Source: Todiramphus chloris collaris
Taxonomy: Eukaryota; Chordata; Aves; Coraciiformes; Alcedinidae
Reading direction: 5' to 3'
Assembly: GCA_025345505.1 (NCBI GenBank)
Contig: JANVCC010000030.1
Span: 1,910,123 to 1,974,122, forward strand
DNA: 64,000 nucleotides
Part shown: in pieces, positions 25,601 through 39,367 of the stretch
Layout: every line of letters starts with the position of its first letter
Numbering within the stretch: the first letter of the stretch is position 1
Notes under the pieces: generated by a model
Database searches by the model: none
Told to the model about the DNA's origin: nothing
Seen by the model: the letters and a program-made list of their open reading frames with translations, nothing else
Made by a program: the position numbers and the translations under genes

Positions 25601-26119
25601 TTTGAAGAAACTCTTAACTGGGTCCTTAAGAATACAGGCCCAGACATAAATACGTTTATAGTATTTAACAGCATTACAAGCCAGATTTATACATACAATC
25701 ATATTGCCTGACTTTCTGCATAGCACAAGCCATAGAAATGCACTGAGCTCCCCAAATTAAAATAGATACATTCATAGCACATAGCTATGCATATGATGAT
25801 GGGTATTTTTATTCCCTACATCGTCTAATGTATCTTCTGTTCTCAACCACTCTCTTAATGTATATAGAAATCCTGTGCCTGGGAACAAGGGACTGTACAA
25901 AAAGACCTCAAAAGATAAAGACATTAGTCTCTATAACTTAGAAATAAACCCCATGGTTTGAAGGACAAATCTTACACAAATTTTCCAACATATTAACCGT
26001 GAAATCCTAGAGACTGTGGCCAAGAGTTTTCACTGAACGAAATGACAATTATCTTTTGAATGCTTGCAATTAAGGAAATTACGAGAGTTTAACAACTAAG
26101 AAATACATTGAGACATTTG
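22689..26119. other. Intergenic sequence, no recognisable gene
   Basis: AT-rich; no repeat family, RNA gene or coding region recognised. Confidence 0.55.
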
Positions 26120-26335
26120 GAGAAACTATATCTATGGAAGAAGGAAACACTTCTTCTCTGTGACAGTGACCAAGCACTGACACAGACTGTCCAGAGAGGT
26201 TGTGGAATCCCCATCCACAGAAAATACTCAAAATTAATTTGAACCTAGTCCCTTCTGGGCAACTGGCTCTAGGCAACCAGGAAGGTTGGACTAGATGACC
26301 TCCAGAGGTCCCTCCTGTGGTATCTGAAAGATTCA
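26120..26335 (+). mobile_element. CR1 retroposon fragment, diverged
   Basis: Plus-strand CR1-type 3' region: CTGTCCAGAGAGGTTGTGGA, ATCCCCATCCACAGAAAATA, AGGTTGGACTAGATGACCTC and CAGAGGTCCCTCC. The terminal ATTCTATG motif is decayed. It is more diverged than the copies at 22.3 and 47.8 kb, so it is probably older or from another CR1 subfamily. Confidence 0.9.
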
Positions 26336-29189
26336 ACCTTTCCTCACCTACTTCTGCAAGAAATGATGTGAGCTGATGGGCCTTTGCTTACACCTCTGGG
26401 CTGAAATAATTTCCTAAAAGCTAAGTGAATCAGTGCAAAGTGTTTGCTAATTTTCTAATGTAGTTATTATTTACATCCATGTTTGTGTAAACGCATCGTA
26501 TCACTGCAAGCGTATGTGTCAGATTTTGAAGATGTAAGGCTTTTGTGTACTTTTTTTGTTTGTGTATTTGCACAGATACTGTTTTTCTTGTATGATAGAA
26601 GCAATTCACTGCCTTTTTTAAGGTTAGTACTCAAAACCCAGCTTCCATGTACTTATTATTCATCAGAGTTGATTGTACTTTAGCTTCTTTATGGACTCTT
26701 TAAAATACACACTAATAAAATCTTATTAGCTTTTTATTATCAACTGTCTCAACATACAAATATTGGAAGCTGCAGGGATTTTCTGGTTGCTGTGAACATG
26801 ATCTAGCAATCAATGCATTTGTTTTACTGTCTCTGGTAGTTGATGTTTCTGAAAAGGTAACAAATTTGTAGTATCACCCAGGCAATTTGCAAACAGACTT
26901 CTGCCTTTAAGGGTGCTTCATTTATTTTAACACAATATAGGAATAAATTCAATCTGGGTAAGCTATTATGATTTACTAAACCTTCCTTTAGCTGATGTTC
27001 CACAGCTGGCTGGGCAAAAAAAAATCTATGTTAGAAACACACCAGGTATTTAGGACATTAACCTGCTATAAATTCTTTGAAGTCAATAGGCAGGATTTAA
27101 AAATCAATGGAAGGATATAGCTCAAAAGTGCCTTTTCCAAAGCTATAATGGTACAAATATTATCACTGAGCACTCACTTATATGTAAGATCTGAACATTT
27201 GAAATAAAAGCCTAGAGATCTAGAAGCATGAGGTGACATTGAAATCAATGCATTTAAGTCCCTAAATAGCTCATCTGATTCATCTCACCAACAAGAATAT
27301 ATGATTGTCTCTAGAACAGACAGGCATTTATATTAGCAGTGCTTTTTGTGGTGGAGTACTTTGAAGTGTGCTCCTTTAAAAGTGGTTATAGGAGGACATT
27401 AGTGGGAAAACAAGATAAATGTTTTAGTGAGGAATTACATGGTTGAGAAATCATCCATGAGGGATACTCTTCCCAACAGATTTCAGTGATTTTGCATGAG
27501 TACACTTTGGTTATATTAGGGGTGGTTTTGGTGGAACATACATACTAAGAGCAAGGAAGCAGTTACTAAATTCTCCTGGGAGAGTTAAAGGAAGTGTTAA
27601 TCTCTATTTTCAGTCTCTTAATGGCACCTGACCCTATATCATAAGACCAGAGATGTTGGCTCCATGGTGCGTCAGTACTCTAAAGAAAATATGTTACTAA
27701 ACGAACTTGTGTTAAGAGTAGTCCTGATTAGAAAATACAATTCAGCTGTAGTGTGTGCATGGTACATCCCCCAAATACTATCACAAAATAAAGATACAAC
27801 TCAAATGCATCTATTCCAACATTTAAGTAATACAATAATAAAAACTACAGAAACAAGGGGATAAACAGACATTAAAGTATCAGAAAAAATGTTACTCCTC
27901 AGAAGTCAAATTCTCTCTGCAGTAAACAGAATTGGTACCAACATTAGCAAAAGGATAATGATATACTCTTGCTTATCAGATGCCAAGTAAATATAAGAGA
28001 TAATACAATATCTAAGTTCATGCAGTCACACTGACTGATGTTGAACATATTCCCACTTCAGTTGTAGCTGTACAACTGCATAAGCCCCGTCTCTAATGGG
28101 GATGCTTTTGCCCACCTTATGACAATACCTTGCAAGGAAATGTAGCGACAGCATAGCTGTATGTATCTAGAGCTCGGTTGTTGCTAAGAGGGGCCCATTT
28201 GCCACAGACTTTTGGAAACAGAAACCCAGATCTGTAAAAAACCTCTAATTTCTTGCTATGCGAACACACACTTTAAAAAGCCTTTCACCAAATTGTGCAC
28301 TTTGAAATTTTCCAGAAGGCATTTCTTTTACATTAATACAGATACATTTTTCATTTTTATTGCAACCTGAAATGTTTTTGTAATGTTTCCACAGCAAACT
28401 GGGTAATAGTATATTTAATGTTTCCATCAAATAAATTATATTTCAGTTCTATGTATCTATATAAATTTAATTTTGTAATCTCTAACCCCAGAATCATCCA
28501 AGACTGCAAAATTCTAAACCCAATAGGGCTTAACAATTACACCTGTTTATATTACTAAGACCTGCAATTGCCAAGTGGGTCCATTATCCCCTTAGAGGTT
28601 AGGACACTGAATCTCCTGATCCTTTCATTCACAGATTATTTCAGGGCAGCAAGGTAATGGTGTGATTACAACCTTTGTATGGGCTTCCACCAATGCAAAA
28701 CCAATTTGAGGTTTAGCCCAGCAATAAGCTTCATCAGCTTGTGCCTTCAGAGGTGAATTCCTAGTTCTACAGTAGAGAATTAATTTATGTTTTCTTTGTG
28801 CTTTTTTTGACAACGATCCAAGTCCTATATGCCAGGCACTGCTGATGGAGTGATCCACCCTGGAATAGTGAGTGGTGTGGCCAAGTGGTGGAATCCCAAC
28901 CATGTTCCCCGAAATCTGAGATCTCATTTTAATTTACTGCTCACTGGAAATTTAGGGAGACCTTGAAGTGGGCTGTTGTGATAATGTATAAGCTTGTAAA
29001 GCCTGTAGCTTTATAAGACTTGACAATTCTTTTATTTAACATAAAGATTCAAATTTTTTTTGTACAAAACCAACTACTGATTCAAACTTTTCAAATAATT
29101 TGAAATAATCATAAAAATTCTCTCCAAGAATTACTAGAGAAAACAACTCTTTTTCATCCAGATATGCGATAATCAAAGTTTATCTGTAC
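26336..29189. other. Sequence downstream of NAALADL2, no recognisable gene
   Basis: Between the last CR1 and the probable NAALADL2 3' UTR. If polyadenylation uses the more distal hexamer at 29036-29031, the rightmost part of this stretch is transcribed 3' UTR. Nothing else recognised. Confidence 0.5.
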
Positions 29190-29790
29190 TCTCAGAACTG
29201 AGGTATTTATTGTTCCACAGGAGTAAAGATGTTGGATTGCACTGGTAAGGGTGTTTTGTGCATTTCCCGTGCTGGATACCCAAGGAAATGCCACATCCTT
29301 CAACTGCTTACTCTAAAAGGAGTAAGGAAGAAGATGATTTTGCTGAGAAAGTTAAGAAACACAAGAATACACTTAAGTCACATTTTTCTGACAGAGTAGG
29401 CATGGAAAGCTCACCTGGGTATACATCAGGGCTGTCTCACAATCAAGTCTTCAGCATATTGCAGGATGAGCTTGGTACTTTGTAAGACAGCTCTTAGTCA
29501 TAAAAATATATTTTACATATAAAAATACAGCAGATGTCCTTCCAAAAATCCTATCTTAAGTGTTATTCCCTCTCATTATGTTTTATACATTCAGAAACAT
29601 TCAGACATTTGAGATATACTGTGAACAGTGCAAAAGACTGTTTTATATTTATAAAAACACTCACTGCAGTACCTTTAAGCGCCAGCGAAAGAAAAGTTGA
29701 GAAAGGTTTCATCCTCAGAGAAATTCTGGTCCAAGTTGAACTTTTGTTTAGCAAGTCGTAAACAAACGTCTTAGAATGCAGAGAATCCTC
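29190..29790 (-). other. NAALADL2: Probable NAALADL2 3' UTR (end uncertain)
   Basis: Sequence immediately downstream of the NAALADL2 stop codon on the minus strand. There is no further splice signal that I would trust. The first canonical AATAAA on this strand is at 29211-29206, which would give a 3' UTR of about 0.6 kb; a second is at 29036-29031. The left end given here is therefore an inference. A 75-codon open frame on the opposite strand (29258-29485) overlaps this region. Confidence 0.4.
29206..29211 (-). terminator. Candidate NAALADL2 polyadenylation signal AATAAA
   Basis: On the minus strand this reads AATAAA, about 580 bases beyond the stop codon. It is the first canonical hexamer downstream. 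Hexamers of this kind are common in AT-rich DNA, and the next one at 29036-29031 is an equal alternative. Only transcript ends would decide. Confidence 0.25.
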
Positions 29791-29989
29791 TCATTTCTTT
29801 CCAGCTAAGGTAGTCTCAAACACATCAAGTCCTGCTTTGAAGTAAACCTGAGCTGAATTGATGCTGTTCAGCACCTCTGACAAGGCTGCTTGAAGGGTCT
29901 CATTTGACTGATGTAGTTTGCAGTGCTCCAGTGCCTCTAGCAGAACTGAAAACTGGCTTGTCCTTTCATCTAGTCTGTAAAGAACATTT
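29791..29989 (-). CDS. NAALADL2: NAALADL2 terminal coding exon (C-terminus of TFR-like dimerisation domain)
   Basis: Last coding exon, read on the minus strand. A pyrimidine-rich acceptor (TTCTCTTTTAG) precedes 29989, and the frame runs to a TGA at 29793-29791. The first base completes an Arg codon begun in the exon at 44319-44517; 65 residues follow, from NVLYRLDERTSQF to VFETTLAGKK. Family knowledge: this is the C-terminal helical part of the transferrin-receptor-like dimerisation domain of glutamate carboxypeptidase II relatives, which are type II membrane proteins with the domain outside the cell. An N-E-T sequon sits at 29904-29896. The ending GLDVFETTLAGKK and the segment EVLNSINSAQVYFKAG are what lead me to NAALADL2 rather than FOLH1, NAALAD2 or TFRC; that choice rests on recall of the family, not on a search. 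No frameshift or premature stop is present, so the exon looks functional. Confidence 0.88.
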
Positions 29990-30383
29990 CTAAAAGAGAA
30001 TAATGGAGAATGGTAAACTTTTTACTCAAAACAATTCATGAGAAATCATCAAGAAACCCTGCAAGTATCAGTCACGCTTTATAGATGATACATATTCGCA
30101 CAGTAAAGGTGACCCATGGCAAACTGAAAGACAGCTGCCTATTTATTATAGCTTTGTAAACCACATCTGTTCATTGATCTAGGTGTATGTACATTGAAAT
30201 GTTCAGTAAATCCATCAAAGAAATCTCACATTCCTCCTTTGACCATTGAAGATTTTACTCAAAATCATAAGCCCAGACCTATAACACCCTCTCCACAAAG
30301 CTTTTCAGGTCTCAGCTGGATTCCATTTATTCTGCTCTAAAAGAAGTTTGGTTATTACTGTGGACCCTAGGTATGGATTCCAA

Positions 30384-30402
30384 CCCCCCCCCCCCCCCCC
30401 CC
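30384..30402. repeat. C19 homopolymer (G19 in the NAALADL2 pre-mRNA)
   Basis: Uninterrupted run of 19 C on the plus strand, about 395 bases upstream of the last NAALADL2 exon in transcript orientation, so the pre-mRNA would carry G19. Confidence 0.92.
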
Positions 30403-32649
30403 GCCTCATCTGCTCCTGTTACGTATTTCACACTTCAGAGGTGCAATTCTAGCTGCATTGAAGTCAATGGTAAAACTCTCACTACCTTCAGCGGGGCCTT
30501 TATCAATAATACTTTGTGGCATCAGAACAAGAGTAACCCATCTTTAAAGTCACATACTTGAGGAAGAAAGCTAAACACTTAGGAAACAAAATCTGTGTTT
30601 TCCTGTAAAATCTGCAAGACTTTTTAATTGCTCATATAAAAATACATGAAATGTTAATGTCTGATCCCTTGGAAATATTATCTTAGGAGGTGTTGAAGGC
30701 TCAGACTTTCAAGCTAGTCAGTGATTTCAGTGGGACTCTGAAGCAGGCTATAAATGTTATCTAAAAGCAGATGTAATCATTATCTTAATTAGAAGAGCAT
30801 GTAAATATCATAGATCTCCACCCAGGAGCTTTTTTGATTGTAAACAAAAGGGAGTGAAATTTGAAACAGGAAAGCTACATGTGATTTGGTGCAGGATCCT
30901 TAAATGCAAGGCAGGTGTTCAGGGCAGGAGAGAAGTTGTTTCAAAGAATGAAACCAGCAAGAAAGCAGGACAACTTAGATACTCTGTTAGTAACTTAATT
31001 ACATGACAGAACAAGCCCAATGGCAACTCTAAATTAGTAATAAAGCTGCCAGTCACGTACAAGACGGATGACCAAGTGTATCTCAGTATTATATGAATTG
31101 CCAGTCCACAAGGGGGAATGGTAATAAAGTAGCCCAATAAGTGACACCACAGAACATCTACCATCTTCTGCTTTGTTTTCCAGTTTGAAAAAATTCCTTT
31201 GAATGAGGGGCAGTGTTTTTCAAAGACATGAAGTAACTCCCATCCTCTTACACAATTTTTTCAGTCTTTATGTTTTTACCTTCCTGTAACAGGTATACAT
31301 CCAAAGCTGGTAATGTGCAATAGGAACAGTAAGCTTTTTATCCCCTGGCAGCAATACATCTGGTCATTTTGACTGCTCTGCAATGCAGGACATAGCAATT
31401 TCAAACAGAGGAGGGAAGCGGTTCAAATCCAACGCTGCATTAGAAGGATAGTTTTTATAGTTTAAATAGTAGGGCATCACTCACCTAGACCATTTAGATT
31501 GAAACAGGTTAGGAGCAATTGCAGAAACAGCTCAGCAGGGACAGAAACCTCCATCAAGAAGACACTATCAAGCAGATGTGCCAGTAAACTTCCTCAGCTT
31601 GCACAGTGGCAGCCAGAGGACAATGGCCTGCTTCCCCAGTTCTGAGCTGATGCTGCTGTTCCTTCAGACTACGATGCAGCTTATATTCAAAGGTGACCAA
31701 AGTTACATTATGAACTATTCCTAAAAGAGTCTCTGTGAAACAGTAAATGAAAACTATGTGTGTTGAAAACCAGATAAATTCTTGGTTGGTTGGTTTTTAA
31801 GGCTAGACTGTGATATGGGAAATACTGTAGTTTTCAAAGCAGGGACTGATTTTCCTCCCTCTGAAACCAATTCAGACACTCCCGCTGAGATCAGTGCAAG
31901 CAGAACCAGGCTTTTGAAGAACTCTCCTCTATAGTTCCTACAGCTCACAGGGAGAGAGAAGCCTGTTCACAACCCCCCAAAGCCCTTGAACAGCAGGGGT
32001 AATGCCAGAGATAATCACATTACTTTCTACTCTCAGGAGGCATGTGACAGTCCTAGCTGGTTGTTGGGAGAGTTTAACTGAGCTAGAATTCTGCTCCAAA
32101 TACCTACAACACTGGCATCTTGATCTATATCAGGGTCCCTCTATTCCTTTATTGGGGGTTAGTGTCAACAAATACAAATGTCATAAGACAATGTCCATCA
32201 GCAGAGCAACACTAACTTAGACTACTAGAAATCAGACACTAGAGAGAGGATGACCTGAAGACTGGAACATCTCAGGGCTGCAGAGAAAACATTTGTGGTG
32301 AATAGGAACAGATCTTCCCCTCTCCCATCTTCAGTCGTACCCTAACATGGCATGCAGGCTTTAAAAATATGGTTTACTTTGATGTACAAGGATGCTAATA
32401 CAGTTTAACTCTACTGCCGTGATTTTGGGATCATGGGTCATTCCACAGCAATTCTATAGGCAAGTGATCTGCTGTAGAAGAAAGATATTCCTAGCCTGTC
32501 CCTCCTGACTAGGGTACAAATCGGTGTCTAGTGAGAAAAGCTGACAAATGAAAGAGACAAGCAGTCTGCTGTAATAATTTAAAGGAAAATCCTAACTTTT
32601 GCTAACTAACGTCAATTCTGCATAGCTCATTGCATACTATCACAGAATC

Positions 32650-32675
32650 TTTTTTTTTTTTTTTTTTTTTTTTTT
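32650..32675. repeat. T26 homopolymer
   Basis: Run of 26 T on the plus strand within the last NAALADL2 intron (A26 in the pre-mRNA). I see no recognisable retroposed sequence next to it. Confidence 0.92.
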
Positions 32676-34158
32676 GTAATGCAAATAATCAGTAACATTA
32701 TATGGCACCTGCTTTTTCAGCTTTTCTGCTAGGAATTCTCACCAGGGTCTTATATTTTCCAGTTACTTATCTTTACTTGGCAAACCATGGCACTCCTTTG
32801 TTGAATAAAATGATTTCTCTCTTTATGCATGTTCATGAGAGTCAGTTTATACAATTTTACTTCTTATCTCTGTCTAAGTTTCATCAAATGAAAAAAATGG
32901 CTAGTCCAGTTTATTACTTCCAAGCCTTTACAAGTCAAAAAGTGTTTTCATTAAAGATTACACATGGACTGAAAAATAAAACCCTGCCATTTCATTGGAA
33001 CAAGATATCACTGTGACCACAACATGCTTAATGATACCAAAAGACTAATTTATACTGTGAAATTCAATTACTTAAACATCCCTTAATACAAATTGGTTTT
33101 GTAGCCTACACCTCTAAAACAACAATTCCAGCCTCTGGCCTAATTGCTTAAGTATCTACCTTCACCTTTAACTATTTTGATCTCATAAATATAATTCACA
33201 CAGTCAGCCTGACCCACGCAAAACAAAAAGAGATTTCTAAACTGAAAAGTGCAATACATTATTGATGGCACTAATGAAATTACAACACACATCATTCATC
33301 TTAATGGGCTCGTTTCAATGACACATCACAGTGACCTGAAAAGTATAACACTGGAGCAGAAAACCTAATTAATAACTTCAAGCAGTAGCACTGAAAGAGG
33401 TAAAATGTCTCCAAACAAAAGGATCAGCCTTAGCAAACTAAACCAAAGATAAAAATGAATCCTAAAAGAACTTCTTCTATATGTTTTATGAGCCCTTCGC
33501 AGTCCTGGGAACATAAGCACTATTGAGCAAAATAATTCCATCAGAATTAAACGCTGTTTTGCATTATCACAAACAATGTAATGTCACCCCCACCAGACCA
33601 ACATGAATTTGACAAATTCTTAAATGACACATCAAACTAAAATATATTGCCTTTAACACAAGTTCAAACTGTTTTGGAGCTTAGATTAGAACAACTGGAC
33701 AGTACAAGACAGAACTCAATTATTATGTTATTCTTGTCATGAAAAAGGATTCTTCAGCTTACAAGAAAAGTTTGTGTGTAGATTCAGCAGAAGCTGAATT
33801 ATTCAGGTACTTACAAACAGCCTCCTATCTAAGAGCTTATGTTTGAGATCTTGAGAAGTAATTATTAAATCATTAGGACACAATGACAAGTATACAGTCC
33901 TGCATGAAATGAGTGCAAGTTTTCTCTGTGGAACCACATTAGAATTTTTTATAGATAAATGGTACGGGCAGCCTCTTATCTATTCCAGTTATAACACAAT
34001 GTGCATGAAACTAGAGATACTTCAGTACCCAAATAAATTCAATTTCATAGCCACCTGAATTATTTTTTCTTGTACTCTACAAGAGAAAAAGCACACCAGA
34101 ATAGGGATTCTCTGCATTTCCCTTTCTCTTAATAACATTCAGCTTTGAATATACTCTT

Positions 34159-34194
34159 CTTACATCTAAGACTTTTCTTACATCTAGGAGTTTT
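34159..34194. repeat. 18-base tandem duplication
   Basis: Two adjacent copies of CTTACATCTA(A/G)GA(C/G)TTTT, 34159-34176 and 34177-34194, differ at two positions. Intronic. Confidence 0.88.
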
Positions 34195-37100
34195 CATTCA
34201 TGTTTGTAAAACATAAAATATTATTAACTTGGCAAATAAATAAATGCATTCTCATAATAATATTTATATGTTGTGACTTCCAGTTCCACAGGTTGTTTAT
34301 TTACTGTAGGACATAAAAATATTATAAATTATTCTTCCCTGGAAACTGCATGATCTGATTGATACCAGTTCATTTACACTAGTTTGTATCTCAGATAATT
34401 TTATGGTGAAGGTACAGAAAGCGTTCCTTCTTCCTCTGGGTCCCTTATCCTATCCTTTTGATCTCCAACAGTGCTTCTACATTCCTCTCTTTTTATTTTT
34501 TAAACTGTTTTGACACCCATGTACAGTTATTTTATCTCACCTATTTTATTTCACAGCACTGTTGTGGCAGAAGGTTTATAATTATAAAATTATAGAGGCT
34601 AGTCATGTAAGACTAACTTTTATCACGACAAAATTTATGCTCTGGTAAACTGCCATTCCATGTTATTATAGCTGATCCAGAGAAAAACAACTTTTTTTCT
34701 ACAATGTTAATTTCTTGCTAGATTGAATAGTGGAAGTCACCAGCTCTGGGGTGTGTGATGGAACAACACGTGTGGAAGATGCGGATATGGCAGACTACCT
34801 CTAAGGGCAACTTAGCCATTATCACTCTATTCCTTCACTGCCCAAAGTGAAGGAACTCAGCATGTCATATTTAAGGATCCTTTATTTGTAATATGTTGTT
34901 CTTACGTTTTGTTTGCTACACATCTTATCCCTTTGTAAGAGCCATCAACTGACATCACTTTGTGCTCTAAATTATAAGACTGCAGATTGCTCCACCAGTA
35001 TATATTACAGAAAGTGATATATTTAAATCATATATACTCAAAGGTGAGCGTACACACAAAGACGTGTATTTGCATGGTATCAGCAGTTGATAAGCTACAG
35101 GTAATCTAGATATCAAAAGTAAATAAAGTGTACCCAACTGAAAAGCATTTCAAAGGCATCATTATGTGACAGTGGTAGACCAGATCAATTCTGTCCCTGT
35201 CAGATATCTTGCAAAAGAGACAGGAGTTAGGACACTTCTAATTGAGTCAATTATGGCAAATGGAGGTTACAGTAAGTCTGAATTTGACAAAACCCTGTTG
35301 GGACATGGGACTACAAGGAGGTAATTATTTCAGGTTTGAATTAATTTCTGAGAGGCCAATTTAGAATCAGGCTTGCTAAAAAAAACCATAAATCCTGATT
35401 TTGGCAGCTCTTTGAAGTGTCTTGAGGCCTTGTTTGGCTTGATTGCCTGCCAAATAAACAAAGGAAGAAAGAGAAGCCAAACTGGAGTGACAGTTGGTTA
35501 CAAGACACATTATCTTTTATTTCCCTACAGTTATCTTTGATTACAGTACTTTTTTGAAAGGTAATAAATGCATTGTCATAAAACACACTAATCTCTTACT
35601 GCATTATCACTACGCCCAACTCCAACTTCAGCATAAGCTTCAGCTTGGGCACAATAGGCCTGGTTGGAGGGGCCACTGCCCTGCTGGCCATGGCATCGTG
35701 CTTGGCTCCCCATCCTTTAGGGAGGAGCTGGCCCTCATCAACCCCTGACAATCTTCACCTCAACAGGTGACTTTACCAGACATGACTCTACAAATACCCA
35801 TCCTAACTTTACCTACAGACCTTTTGCCTTTAAACTTATCCTGGTGATCATTACAGATTCATCTACTAGATTCCAATTTGCATCTATGAGCATTCAGAAC
35901 CCTAAAGAGAAAGTGAAAATCTATTAAAGAAATCAAGCCAAGTAAAGGTTGTTAGGGGATTTTTTAATGACCAAAACTCAACATTGACAGAAAGCATTCA
36001 CTTTCACTTCTCTTTTGAAACATGTAAGAAAACTATTTGATAGTTGAATAATTACAGTCAACAGAAAAGATTGACACAAAGTAAAGATAACTGAATGCTA
36101 AGCTTGATTTTCTGATAATAGGACAGTGCTCTGTGACAGCTTAGAAATGATTTAAAATGGGATACTGTATCTATGACAACTTGTAGCTAAACTTTTTCAC
36201 TTTCAGTTAATAAACAGTAATTACTTCATTTCTTCCTGTAATTGTTATATCGTTGTGGCTTACAATAGCAGAACAGCTTCTACTACAATATAAAATAGCC
36301 ATGAACAATTGGAAGCTGGAAGCTTGATGCAAGCTGCTGATCATAATAAGACCGATGTTCTGGAACAGCCTGAAATATGACTAGTTTAAAGACTGAGTTT
36401 GAGTAAAATCAGGCTTCAATAAAACACCTGTTTGCAAGGGCTGAATATCAACATTACCTTGCACTCAGTTTTCCTCCTGTTGAAAATTTGCTGAATTTAA
36501 GGAACTTAATTCTTTCTTACTTTGGAGAAAATAAGATCAGTAAGTAAAAAGAATGAATTTGAATACTGTTGAAGAACATCTTCAACAGTACAGAAAAACT
36601 TCATAGAACAAAAGTGGAAAGAAAAAGAAAAATTAGGATGCATTTGTTCTTCAGAAATTGCAAGCAATTATTTACCACTGCTAAAGAGCAGTCCTCTAAT
36701 TAATTTGGCATAATTTTCTCTAGGGTTTTATACAAATTAATTAAGTGATTTTATCTAGAAATTCCTGAAGAAGCCACAAAACAGACTATCAGGCTCTTTG
36801 CCATAGAGCTTTTGAGCCCTATATGCAGCTGAAGAGAGAATGATACAAAATACACGGAAATGTAAAAATTCCTGGAAAATCCTTCAATATTTTTGTAACT
36901 TCTTAGAATAAGGACTTGTATCTATACTTAAGGGTGATGATGCATTTTAAAAAAATGAACATAACTGTATTTTAAAATATTATTTGCTATCTGCAACTGG
37001 TATGAAATATACTTTGCTAAAATTCAAATAATGTAGCTATTGGTTACAAATGGAGGCATGTCGTTCTTTGATTTATGCCACACTTGCTTCCAAATGAAAG

Positions 37101-39367
37101 AAACATATGCTTATCCTGAATAATTTGGAGGAAACTATTTTTCTTTCACGGATGTCTCGGTCTGAAATACTCAAATTCAAAGCAGATGTGCTACTATTTT
37201 GAAGGACTTGAGGGAAGTGAATTAATAAAATTATTCCAAATGGCTCACAGCTGATGTTCTGAAGGCTACACAGGGATTTTTTTATCTAGAAATCATGTAA
37301 AACTTCTGATTCCTAAGGGGGAATACCGTTTCTAAACAAAGCAGCAATCAGTGTTCAGTGTTTTGATGCCATAACCTGGCATGACTTTGACTTCCAGTTC
37401 CGACCTTATGACAAGGTTTATCATCTTAAGTAACTCCATAGCATGAGACTTGGGATTGTTATCACCACACCCAAAATCAGAAAGGACATTATCATAAGAG
37501 TTAATAATGGATAAAGTTATGTCACAATACGTTCTTTAAAGAAATGCCTAAAGTTATATTTTTATTACCTTTAAGAGTATGTATACACAGTAATGCTTTT
37601 TTTTTAATCCTAGTTAAAGTAATTTCCCTGTTAATGATCTCACTAACAAATTTCTAAGCTCTTCTGCTTGGGTAATACATTAGTGGGAGGAATATTACAT
37701 GTTAACTATTTTTCCAATTAATTCCACTTATTTTTGTACTATATTAGGGAAATGTTCCTGACTAATATTTCAAACAAACATGAGTGGTTCTTATCTGTAA
37801 TGACCAAAAATGTGGGACCATATATTTCTTGAATCTAAAAAATGTTATCAATCCTATTGTTTATAAGAAAAATTAGATAGTTTATAAAATATTAAGTTTT
37901 GGACATATTTAATAAATTAAAGATCTAATACATTAGATAAACTCCTGAGATCATAGGCTGTTTTTCTCTGTAACTAAATATTCTTGGCCTATTTAGCACC
38001 ATAAGCACAGAACTGAACAAGATTTACCAGCAAGGGAAACTGCATGGAAAGTGCATCCTAATCAGAAGACTTCCTAGGCATTGCCATGATAGCTCTGCAC
38101 CAAACAGCCTGCTGTGAAAGGCTTTTTACAGTTAGCAGAGCAGCCGCTGTGAAATGGGCTTAAAACATCTATTAAGGTCACATATTCAAATAAATGTCAT
38201 TATACAAAAACTCCTAGGTTCTTTGCAAGAGTCAAGCCCCTGCACATTCATGGAAAGCATGAGGAAGTGTATGTCCTGGATCATGTCTTGTCTTCAGGAC
38301 CACCAATGCTGTGTCAAATTACAATATACCTAGTAGTATTTACTGTATCAAAACCATAATGGGTCTGATTCATAATACAGGCAGAACTGTGTAAATGTAC
38401 AAATCATTCTAATTAAGAGGGTGGAAGAAAATTAATGAGAAGTACATACAGGAAAAATAAATTAAGGTGTATGCACCCAGGTTTACCATTCATACCAGGG
38501 AAGTGGGAAAGCTGGTTTCCAGCCATGACATAATCCCTAGTTATAGTGGATTTTTTTGCTTTTGCAGGTGTAATGAAAAGATTTTAATGTTCTCTGTTTA
38601 AATAAGCTTTAAAGTCAACCATAATTACATTTCTGCAGATGGCTAATTCAGTAGTATTTATGCAGCAAATGTTCTTTAAATAGTAAAAATTTACCAGACA
38701 ACAAATACAGTCATTACTTCACGGTCATTACATGTACTAGTGATTCCAAAGGACAAACCATTTGAATTGCCACTCGGATGGATCAGGTGCTTTGAGTATG
38801 AGTTACACTCACTTTAATGCACCTTCTCAGTATTAAGAAAGGGCATAATTCATCATGATTACCAGTCATGAGAAAAATAATAACCATAGCAGGAACTTGT
38901 AAGAGCATTATCAAACTAGTAATTGCTACTGATGGACAAACGTAATGCTCCACACATGGATGAATGTTAAGGAGTCAATATCCCAGCAGACTGAATTCTA
39001 CTAATGTGGCCTAGAGAATGAATAACCACATTGCTGTGCAATATTCACTGAGGGACTGGAATGACCAAGCCAGAACCCTTCCCAAAGTCACTCAGTGCAC
39101 AGGGAATGCTCATGCTGATAGAATTCTATTTCTACAGGTCCATCATGGAATAAACAGTTCCTACACTTGCCCAACTATGCCTGTTCTGGGTAGATGCACT
39201 GGTAGCAAAAGGTATTCTGGGGAAAACTTCTTGTGCTATTCAGAGTTACAGCTTAGTTTCAGCACTACATCACACTGATCTACTGAATGAATAGATTCAT
39301 GACTGTATCTTTTTTCCAGTCCCTCAAATACCATTTTGAGTATCTGCACCATCAGAGTGAATAGGAA

